Positions 1 through 5,037 of a stretch of 5,037 bases of DNA are shown piece after piece; position 1 is the stretch's first letter, and every line of letters begins with the position of its first letter. A program made the position numbers and the translations under genes. Origin of the DNA: CAZCFB01 sp964511535 (GTDB lineage: Bacteria > Myxococcota_A > Polyangia > GCA-2747355 > CAZCFB01); the NCBI GenBank assembly GCA_964511535.1, contig CAZEFW010000285.1, positions 1-5,037 on the forward strand, in the 5' to 3' direction. The notes under the pieces are model-generated. The model had not been told where the DNA came from, ran no database searches, and worked only from the letters and a program-made list of their open reading frames with translations.

Positions 1-332
1 ACCTTGTTCAGGGTGGTCACCACGTTGAGCTGGTTCTTGATCACCGGCGCCACGTTGACCAGGCCCGCGTCACAGATCCCCTTGTCCGGCCAGCGCGGGT
101 AGAGCATCAGCCCCACTGACAGCTGGTTGCCGAACTGGTTGGCGATGTTGCTCAGCGCCTGGCGCGCGATGTCCCACTTGGACTTAGCCCCCACCAGCTC
201 CTTCATGCTGCCGGAGCGGTCCTGGATGATGAGCACCGTGGGGATCTCGCCGCACTTCTGCTGGGCCGAGGCGGGGGAAGGGAGCGCCATGAGCCCCACG
301 GCCACTGCGGAGATGAGGAGGGTTCTCTTCAT
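1..332 (-). CDS. Exported von Willebrand factor A (vWA) domain protein, 3' end outside window
   Basis: The first 110 codons of a gene that runs off the left edge. MKRTLLISAV followed by a hydrophobic stretch and PSPASA gives a Sec signal peptide, likely cut after Ala23. A vWA domain then begins at once: PTVLIIQDRSGSMKE carries the DxSxS metal-ion-dependent adhesion site (Asp38, Ser40, Ser42) at the end of the first strand. WDIARQALSNIANQF (53-67) fits the first helix and LSVGLMLYP (71-79) the next strand. Cys27 and Cys87 could form a disulfide in the periplasm or outside the cell. Such domains bind protein ligands through a divalent metal. The start is supported by a Shine-Dalgarno sequence and by the signal peptide. 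It is the third gene of the probable operon. The later MIDAS residues and any C-terminal domain or anchor lie outside the window, so the specific role is unknown. Confidence 0.85.
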   Translation of the reverse strand, partial: MKRTLLISAVAVGLMALPSPASAQQKCGEIPTVLIIQDRSGSMKELVGAKSKWDIARQALSNIANQFGNQLSVGLMLYPRWPDKGICDAGLVNVAPVIKNQLNVVTTLNK

Positions 333-336
333 TGCA

Positions 337-342
337 TCACCT
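337..342 (-). promoter_or_regulatory. Ribosome binding site of the vWA gene
   Basis: AGGTGA on the minus strand lies 4 nt before the ATG at 332, inside the 22-bp gap after the barrel gene's TGA. A second ATG at 337 is out of frame and meets a stop after one codon (ATG CAA TGA), so the start at 332 is preferred. Confidence 0.5.
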
Positions 343-354
343 GCACCAAATGGA

Positions 355-1752
355 TCAGTACCGAAGCACCAGCGAGACCTCGGCCATGCCGATGGGGTCG
401 GTGGCCTGGCGGTCGATGGTGTTGACGCCCAGGCGGCCGGCGGCCTTGCCCGGGATCAACACGCCGCCCACCACATGGCCGAACAGATAATCGGAGAAGG
501 CGAACTCCAGCACGGCGTCCGCCTCGACGCCCACCAGCACTCCGTCATCGGCGTTCTCCGGCTTGAGCACCGTGGCGGCGCCGATCACCAGCGCCGGGGT
601 GAACCAGTCCCACACCTTCCAGCTCGCCTTGACGTCGCCCACGAACAGGCCGGCGCGGTTGAGGAACAGGCCGCCGCGGTAAGCGCTCAGCCGCTCGTCG
701 ATGTTGTCGTACCAGTCGCGCACCTCGTCCTCGGTGAGCATCATGGTGGCGCTGCGGTTCTTGGCAGACGAGAGGAACGCGTGCTGCGACTCGTTCTTCT
801 CGTGGGCGTCGTCGGGCGACAGGAACAGCATGTTGGCGCGCACGGTGATCGGCCCGAACCGCATGAAGCCGCCCGCCTGGGCCGCCCAGGCCAGCACGGT
901 CTGGTCCTTTTGCCCCATGGCCTGGCCCTTGAACTGCCCGGCCTGCAGCACCACGTCGGCGGTGGCGCCCCAGGAATCCTCCAGCATCTCCACCCGCACC
1001 GAGGGCACCATGAGCCAGCGCGTCTGGTCCACCACGTGGGCGTCGTACAGCCCGCCCAGCGAGGCGGTGACGCGGAACCAGTCCCCGGGCACCACCTGGG
1101 TGTCGGCGCCGAAGACCCAGATGTCCCGCACGAAGTTGTTCTTCTCGGCGGGCGGCGCGTTGGGGTCGGTGACCACCCGGGTCGGGCTGTCGCCCACCAG
1201 GATGATCCCCTCGTAGGTGGTGTCGGGCAGCTGCCCCACGTACACGCCGGTGGTCCAGCTCTCGTTCCAGCGGAAGTAGGTCTGCAGCACGCCCATCCAG
1301 TGGTGGATGAACAGCCCGGTGGGATCCTGGAAGCGGGCGTACCCCACCTTGAGCCCGACGGTGTCGTCGAAGAACTCGCCGGCGCCGTACACCTCGCGGT
1401 GCTTGAGCACGAAGATGTCCGCCGCGGTGGGGTCCTGCTGGTCCGGGTTCTGCTTGCTCCAGAAGTTGAGGCCCAGCTCCACCTCGTAGTGGATGCGCAG
1501 GGAGTCGAGGATGTGCAGGGTGACCCGCGGCGTGAACATGGTGGCCAGGGCGCCCACCGTCTGACCGTCGCGGTTGTACTTCGGCTCCGAGCGATCGAAG
1601 TCGGCGTCGTTGCGGAAGATGAACAGGTTCTGCAGGTCCGCGCGCAGCTCCACGCGGGCCCAGGGGCTGCGGTCGCCCTCGGTGTCCTCGGCAAGCGCGG
1701 CGGCAGGCAGGGCGGTCAGGGACAGCAGGACAGTGACGATGATCCGTTTCAT
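355..1752 (-). CDS. Outer-membrane beta-barrel protein (porin-like), family not recognised
   Basis: 465-residue exported protein, probably an outer-membrane beta-barrel. MKRIIVTVLL followed by a hydrophobic stretch ending AALA gives a Sec signal peptide with likely cleavage after Ala21. The mature part has many short alternating-hydrophobicity segments typical of barrel strands, for example 31-47, 75-98, 132-140, 157-173, 225-240, 300-311 and 384-396, separated by polar Asp/Asn-rich loops such as 196-208 and 312-350. It ends in EVSLVLRY, and a C-terminal aromatic residue after an alternating strand is the usual signal for the BAM assembly machinery. I see no cysteine. Overall it recalls porins and alginate-export-like barrels, but I cannot place it in a family. 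It sits 14 bp after the GH5 gene and 22 bp before the vWA gene, so it may pass or bind products of the glycosidase; that role is an inference. A soluble periplasmic protein is less likely. Confidence 0.75.
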   Translation of the reverse strand: MKRIIVTVLLSLTALPAAALAEDTEGDRSPWARVELRADLQNLFIFRNDADFDRSEPKYNRDGQTVGALATMFTPRVTLHILDSLRIHYEVELGLNFWSKQNPDQQDPTAADIFVLKHREVYGAGEFFDDTVGLKVGYARFQDPTGLFIHHWMGVLQTYFRWNESWTTGVYVGQLPDTTYEGIILVGDSPTRVVTDPNAPPAEKNNFVRDIWVFGADTQVVPGDWFRVTASLGGLYDAHVVDQTRWLMVPSVRVEMLEDSWGATADVVLQAGQFKGQAMGQKDQTVLAWAAQAGGFMRFGPITVRANMLFLSPDDAHEKNESQHAFLSSAKNRSATMMLTEDEVRDWYDNIDERLSAYRGGLFLNRAGLFVGDVKASWKVWDWFTPALVIGAATVLKPENADDGVLVGVEADAVLEFAFSDYLFGHVVGGVLIPGKAAGRLGVNTIDRQATDPIGMAEVSLVLRY

Positions 1753-1760
1753 GGCTCAGT

Positions 1761-1766
1761 CCCCCC
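1761..1766 (-). promoter_or_regulatory. Ribosome binding site of the barrel gene, abutting the GH5 stop codon
   Basis: The minus strand reads TAAGGGGGG directly after the last GH5 codon, then 8 nt to the ATG at 1752. The purine run touches the GH5 stop codon, so a ribosome ending GH5 translation is placed to start the barrel gene. This supports translational coupling and a shared mRNA. Confidence 0.55.
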
Positions 1767-4058
1767 TTAGCGGCCCGTGACCGTGCGGTCGCCGTTGATG
1801 AAGTAGCGCCACCCGGTGGCCTCGCGGCCCTCCAGCGGCGGCAGCAGCTTGACCCAGTGGTTCGCCCCCGGCGCGTCCTTGGCCGGGTAGTGGTACAGGG
1901 TCCGGGTGGTGGCGTCCCAGTGGCAGTGACCGTCGCTGACCCACACGTAGAAGCCCTTGGGGTACTGCACCGCGGGCACGAAGATCTCGGTGGGCGCGTC
2001 GGTCTCCTTGCTGCCGTACTTGACGAAGTACTCGCGCTCCGGGTTGACCACGCCCTTGTCCGGGTCGAAGTAGTGCAGCGGCGAGTAGAAGTGCGTCTTC
2101 AGCGGCTTGCCCGCCAGCGCCTTGGGGTGCGGTCGGCTCCACGCCAGCTCCGCGCGCCACTTCTGGTCCGGGCCGAGCACGCTGAAGTCCTCGCGGTTCC
2201 ACAGGTCGCCCTTGCGCTCGTCGTTCTCCGGGGAGTAGCACCACAGGATGCGGCTCTGGAACATCTCCTCGAACGCCTCGTAGTAGTTGTCCAGCACATG
2301 GGCCGAGATCTGGTAGGCGTTGGCCTTGGCGTTGTTGGTCAGCTTGCCCCCGGCCAGGAACTTGTTGTTGAAGTTGAAGTAGGTGCCGAACTCGCCGAAC
2401 ACCACAGGCAGGTTGCCCAGGGAGTAGGTGGCCAGCGAGTGCACCCCCTGCAGCCCGTGCAGGTAATCCTTCTCGCGGTAGCGCACCTGCTCGGTGGTGA
2501 AGGGGCGCGGCTCGACGTTGAAGCCGGGGTGAGGGTAGATGTCCGGGTACCAGTGGGGCGCGTAGACCACGCGGTTGACGAACTCCTTGCCCTGGGGGTG
2601 GCGCATGGGCGTCTCCCACATGCCGCCGATGCCTCCCTTGTTGCCGTCGCCGGTGAGCAGCGAGACGTTGGACGAGCTCTCGATCCAGATCAGCGCCTGC
2701 GGGTCGACCTTGAGGATCGCCTTGCCCACCCGCTCGTAGAACGGGCGCAGGTGGTTCTCGTCGAAGCCGTTGTTCAGGCCGAGCACGCCCATGACGTCCA
2801 CGTCGCCCAGGCCGTACTTCTTCAGCGTGGCCGCCTTGGTGTCTGGAGGCAGGACGCCCAGGGAGATGAGCGCGTCGTACATCTCGGCCCCGTCGGTCTT
2901 GCCCAGCAGGGAGACCAGCAGGTCCTTGGCCGCGCTGGCCACGCCGAACTTGATCATGGCCGCCACCGCGGAGAGCACGATGAAGTTGCCGCCCGGCTCG
3001 TTCATGATGTCGTAGCCCACCACGTTGGGCATGTCCTTGACCTGCCTGGCCACCTCGGCCCAGGCGTTGGCGTACGCCTCCTGCAGGTAGTCCTCCACGC
3101 TCTGGGTGCCCACCTTCAGCTTGGGGAAGGCGGTCTCGCCGGCGTACAGGCAGGCGTAGGCCCGGGCCACGTCCAGGCTCAGGGTGTGGGCCAGGCCCCA
3201 GTTGGTAAACGGCATCATGTCGGTGGTCTCGTCCACGTCGTACTTGGTCAGCGAGCCGACGTAGGCGGCGAACTTCTGGGCCCAGGCGGGGTCCGGGCCG
3301 CCGGTGTCCAGGCCGAGCAGGCGGTTGAAGAACCGGAGCATCTTCTCCACCTTGGTCAGGTCGCCCGACAGGCCGGCCAGCAGGCGCGGCTTGCCCCAGT
3401 GCTTGGAGTCCATCTTCTTTTCCTGCAGGCAGGCCTGCACCGCCCACTTCGGCGCGCCGTCCCCCTGCACCGTCTCCGGGTAGGCGCCCACGCCGATGCG
3501 GTTGACCAGCGAGAGCATGATCCACTCCACCGAGCCGGGCTTGGCGTCTTGATCCACGTCGTCGGGCTGGTTGTTGAAGAACACCTTGAGGTGGCGGCTG
3601 AACATGTCCTGGTGGAAGTCCATCAGCACGTAGATGCCGTACTTGTCCGCCAGCTTCACCAGGTCGCGGATGTACGCCAGGTAGGCCTGATCGTAGACGC
3701 CCTTTTTCTGGGGCTCCACGCCCTCCCACATCACCAGCAGGCGCACCACGTTGAAGCCCGCGTCGCGGAGCTCCTTGAAGCGCTTGTCCGCGTCGGCCAT
3801 GGGGAACGGCTTGCCGATGTAAGTGAACGTCTGGGCGCTGCCGGTGCCCTTGATGACAGGCACCTTGTTGCTGCCGCTCAGGTTCACCCCGTGGAAGTGC
3901 AGATAGCGGCCGTGCTTGTCCCGCAGGTAGGTGCGGTCCACCGTCGGGCGGGTCAGGGCCAGCGCCGTGGTGGCCGGCGGATCGCCGTCGGTGCATGCGG
4001 CCGGGCCGAGGCCCACCAGGGCCAGGAACGCCGGGATCCAGAGCTTCTTCAATGACAT
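1767..4058 (-). CDS. GH5 glycoside hydrolase, endoglycoceramidase/cellulase-like, predicted lipoprotein
   Basis: 763-residue predicted retaining glycosidase that would hydrolyse beta-linked glycans or glycolipids at the cell surface. A basic, hydrophobic N-terminus ends in GPAAC, giving probable lipidation at Cys22; Pro at -3 is an imperfect lipobox. Thr at +2 would favour the outer membrane under the E. coli sorting rule. The GH5 barrel starts with YLHFHGVNLSGSNK (about 52-65), then GFNVVRLLVMWEGVEP (101-116) and LMDFHQD (145-151). The acid/base is probably Glu354 in IMNEPGG, His502/Tyr504 lie in APHWYP, and the nucleophile is probably Glu556 in VFGEFG; LWCYSPEND (605-613) closes the barrel. 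Residues of about 650-763 resemble the beta-sandwich C-terminal domain of endoglycoceramidase-type GH5 enzymes. The protein is longer than the usual roughly 490 residues, with extra sequence at about 160-300 and 356-435. It leads a probable operon; its TAA stop lies 14 bp before the barrel gene. GH5 membership is firm, but glycolipid versus polysaccharide substrate is open. Confidence 0.88.
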   Translation of the reverse strand: MSLKKLWIPAFLALVGLGPAACTDGDPPATTALALTRPTVDRTYLRDKHGRYLHFHGVNLSGSNKVPVIKGTGSAQTFTYIGKPFPMADADKRFKELRDAGFNVVRLLVMWEGVEPQKKGVYDQAYLAYIRDLVKLADKYGIYVLMDFHQDMFSRHLKVFFNNQPDDVDQDAKPGSVEWIMLSLVNRIGVGAYPETVQGDGAPKWAVQACLQEKKMDSKHWGKPRLLAGLSGDLTKVEKMLRFFNRLLGLDTGGPDPAWAQKFAAYVGSLTKYDVDETTDMMPFTNWGLAHTLSLDVARAYACLYAGETAFPKLKVGTQSVEDYLQEAYANAWAEVARQVKDMPNVVGYDIMNEPGGNFIVLSAVAAMIKFGVASAAKDLLVSLLGKTDGAEMYDALISLGVLPPDTKAATLKKYGLGDVDVMGVLGLNNGFDENHLRPFYERVGKAILKVDPQALIWIESSSNVSLLTGDGNKGGIGGMWETPMRHPQGKEFVNRVVYAPHWYPDIYPHPGFNVEPRPFTTEQVRYREKDYLHGLQGVHSLATYSLGNLPVVFGEFGTYFNFNNKFLAGGKLTNNAKANAYQISAHVLDNYYEAFEEMFQSRILWCYSPENDERKGDLWNREDFSVLGPDQKWRAELAWSRPHPKALAGKPLKTHFYSPLHYFDPDKGVVNPEREYFVKYGSKETDAPTEIFVPAVQYPKGFYVWVSDGHCHWDATTRTLYHYPAKDAPGANHWVKLLPPLEGREATGWRYFINGDRTVTGR

Positions 4059-4062
4059 TGGC

Positions 4063-4068
4063 TCCTCC
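4063..4068 (-). promoter_or_regulatory. Ribosome binding site of the GH5 gene
   Basis: GGAGGA on the minus strand, 4 nt before the ATG at 4058, is a near-perfect Shine-Dalgarno sequence. It fixes the start directly ahead of the lipoprotein signal peptide, and rules against a longer out-of-phase reading frame across this gene. Confidence 0.7.
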
Positions 4069-4093
4069 AGAGGGTGATGCCAGAGTGGCCCCT

Positions 4094-4121
4094 TTTATGC
4101 TGCGGACCGCTCCAAAGTCAA
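4094..4121 (-). promoter_or_regulatory. Sigma70-type promoter for the GH5-barrel-vWA operon
   Basis: On the minus strand, TTGACT (4121-4116, five of six matches to the -35 consensus) is followed after 16 bp by CATAAA (4099-4094, four of six matches to the -10 consensus). Transcription would start near 4087, leaving a leader of about 30 nt before the GH5 start at 4058. This AT-richer patch stands out in a GC-rich intergenic region and is correctly placed for the three downstream genes. No other convincing promoter is visible in the 148-bp gap. Confidence 0.55.
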
Positions 4122-4132
4122 ACAGCAGCATA
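4096..4132. repeat. 8-bp inverted repeat bracketing the promoter (candidate operator)
   Basis: TATGCTGC at 4096-4103 and its exact reverse complement GCAGCATA at 4125-4132 flank a 21-bp spacer. One arm overlaps the -10 element and the other sits just upstream of the -35 element, with centres 29 bp apart. This is where a dimeric or looping regulator could control the promoter. One 8-bp pair in a gap this size could arise by chance (roughly one in five or six), so the regulatory role is an inference. Confidence 0.3.
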
Positions 4133-4155
4133 TAGGTGGAGGGGACGGGGCCGAG

Positions 4156-4196
4156 GTCGCGAAGAAAGTTGGCGACGGGAGCCGGGCGGCGCCGGC
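4156..4196 (-). terminator. Two weak GC-rich inverted repeats downstream of the M28 gene (possible terminator)
   Basis: Just after the peptidase stop codon are two short inverted repeats: 4181-4196 (GCCGG / CCGGC, 6-nt loop) and 4156-4176 (GTCGC / GCGAC, 11-nt loop that includes CTTTCTT). Neither is followed by a proper U-tract, so this is not a classical intrinsic terminator. They may slow or end peptidase transcription before the next promoter, or mean nothing. Low confidence. Confidence 0.2.
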
Positions 4197-4206
4197 GGTG
4201 AGATGC

Positions 4207-5037
4207 TCAGTCGTTGGCCATGCTGGCCAGGGCGGCCAGCAGACCCCGGGTGATCTCGGCGTGCAGCTTGAGGTTCAGGGTGGAGACCTTGTCGTCCTTG
4301 GTCTCGTAGTACGGGTTGTTGGTCGGGTTGGATTTGCCCTGTACATAGTCCTCGATGGCGAACAGCGCGCTGTAGCCTTCTGCCCAGAAGGCGCCCTCGT
4401 CACCTCACCCGCAGTGGTCGGACACGATCTTGTTGGTCTTGAGCGTGGTCCACTTCTCCACCGCCTTGGCCATGTCGTCGGCCAGGGCCTTGTACTTGGT
4501 GCGGGTGGCGATATCCAGGTCCTCGTTGTCCGGGCCGTAGGCGATCATGTCCACGTTGATGAACCCGCGCAGCCGGCTGCTGGGCAGGGTTGCCTTGAGG
4601 TCCTTGACGTAGGCCTTGGCGCCGATGGTGCCCTTCTCCTCGTTGGAGAACAGCAGCAGCCGCACCGTGCGCTTGGGCTTGCAACCGGCGTACGCCCGGG
4701 CCACCTCCAGGATCGCCGCCGTGCCCGAGGCGTTGTCGTCAGCTCCAGGCGCCAGGGTGGGGTGGTTGCTGTTGGAGTCGTAGTGCGCGCCCATGAACAG
4801 CTCCTGCGCCGCGCTGTCCGTGCCCTTCACGGTGATCTCGAAGTTGACGTAGCTCTGGCCCTGGTAGCTGTACGTATGTTCCCTGAGCGCCACGCCCGAC
4901 AGCTTCTTCAGCTCCGTGCGCAAATGCGCCGCCGCCTTGGTCTGGCTGGCGTGGGTGCGCCGTTCGACCAGCCCCTCGAGGAAGTTCAGGTCCTTGAGCA
5001 AACGCGCCGCGTCGATCTTGCCCAGCAGCGCCTTGGA
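4207..5037 (-). CDS. M28 family zinc metallopeptidase (aminopeptidase-like), 5' end outside window, interrupted by in-frame TGA
   Basis: Predicted co-catalytic two-zinc exopeptidase of family M28, which typically removes N-terminal residues from peptides. Residues are counted from the window-edge codon at 5037, since the frame is open to the edge and the true start is not seen; a TTG at 5001 is an internal Leu codon rather than a convincing start. The expected ligands are present in order: His85 in GAHYDS, Asp100 in GADDNASG, the catalytic and ligand Glu pair 133-134 in SNEEKG, Asp163 in NVDMIAY, and His208 in VSDHCG. Codon 211 (4405-4407) is TGA. The same frame continues for 65 codons with family-like sequence (GAFWAEGYSALFAIEDY, then NPYYETKDD) to a TGA at 4207-4209. 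If translation stops at codon 211, all metal ligands remain but the last core strand and helix are lost. Possible explanations are a nonsense mutation or sequencing error (often TGG to TGA), or recoding. TGA clearly ends the barrel gene in this window, so the genetic code itself looks standard. Family assignment is firm; substrate and export are unknown. Confidence 0.88.
4375..4392 (-). other. Perfect 7-bp stem-loop 12 nt after the in-frame TGA (possible SECIS-like element)
   Basis: On the coding strand the sequence GCCTTCT-GGGC-AGAAGGC forms a perfect 7-bp stem with a GGGC tetraloop. It begins 12 nt after the in-frame TGA of the M28 gene, and the loop begins 19 nt after it. Bacterial selenocysteine insertion elements are hairpins directly downstream of a UGA, inside the coding region, with a small apical loop that usually carries a G at its start, so position and loop are compatible. 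Against this, the bases encode a plausible AFWAEG segment, there is no bulged U as in E. coli fdhF, and short perfect hairpins are common in GC-rich DNA. The hairpin is certain; its function is speculative. Confidence 0.3.

Noticed and set aside
127..1770. A 547-codon open frame on the plus strand, opposite the barrel gene and part of the vWA gene
   Set aside because: Low-complexity His/Val/Gly/Arg-rich translation crossing two real genes and their gap, with no signal peptide or motif. It is a compositional shadow.
1857..4055. A 732-codon open frame on the plus strand, opposite almost the whole GH5 gene
   Set aside because: Its translation is dominated by Val, His, Leu, Gly and Arg without any recognisable motif, as expected when the strand opposite a GC-rich gene is read in a codon-bias-protected frame. 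The minus-strand frame has clear GH5 motifs, a ribosome binding site and a promoter.
1756..4131. A 791-codon minus-strand frame overlapping the GH5 gene in another phase
   Set aside because: It starts upstream of the promoter, is Gly/Arg/Pro/Gln-rich without domains, and is explained by high GC in the codon positions of the GH5 frame.
4362..4373. 12-bp perfect palindrome ACAGCGCGCTGT inside the M28 gene
   Set aside because: It encodes part of the conserved GYSALF segment, occurs once, and such GC palindromes are frequent in this base composition.
4207..4404. A separate small gene encoding the last 65 codons of the M28 region
   Set aside because: There is no convincing ribosome binding site with a start codon after the TGA, and the sequence is the expected C-terminal part of an M28 domain in the same frame.
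4405..4407. TGA reassigned to Trp throughout the organism
   Set aside because: TGA ends the barrel gene at 355-357 immediately before a separate gene with its own ribosome binding site, and Trp is encoded by TGG throughout the other genes, so the code looks standard.

Overview
The window reads as a high-GC, tightly packed piece of a Gram-negative bacterial chromosome. Codons mostly end in G or C, and there are two or three recognisable envelope or secreted proteins: an outer-membrane barrel with a C-terminal aromatic residue, a probable lipoprotein, and a Sec-exported vWA protein. A Myxococcota or other deltaproteobacteria-like host would fit, but that is only an inference from base composition and gene style. 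All four genes are on the minus strand, so transcription runs from position 5037 towards 1. I see no tRNA, rRNA, CRISPR, insertion sequence or phage gene.

Region by region in the direction of transcription: (1) 5037-4207 is the 3' part of an M28 family zinc metallopeptidase. All the expected metal-binding motifs are visible, but an in-frame TGA lies three codons after the last zinc-ligand histidine. The same frame then continues for 65 more family-like codons, and a perfect 7-bp hairpin sits just after the TGA. (2) 4206-4059 is a 148-bp intergenic region with a sigma70-type promoter for the next genes, an 8-bp inverted repeat bracketing that promoter, and two weak GC-rich hairpins after the peptidase gene. 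(3) 4058-1767 encodes a large GH5 glycoside hydrolase of endoglycoceramidase/cellulase type, predicted to be a lipoprotein. (4) 1752-355 encodes a 465-residue outer-membrane beta-barrel protein. (5) 332-1 is the 5' part of an exported von Willebrand factor A domain protein, cut by the window edge.

Genes 3 to 5 are separated by only 14 and 22 bp, and each has a Shine-Dalgarno sequence, so they look like one operon driven from the promoter near 4094-4121. A surface glycosidase, an outer-membrane barrel and an exported vWA protein encoded together suggest an envelope-located system for attacking or binding a glycan or glycolipid, but the substrate cannot be read from the sequence. The M28 peptidase lies upstream on the same strand and appears to be a separate transcription unit.

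The two points most worth checking are the in-frame TGA with its adjacent hairpin in the peptidase (selenocysteine recoding, nonsense mutation or sequencing error) and the enlarged GH5 enzyme linked to a barrel and a vWA protein.
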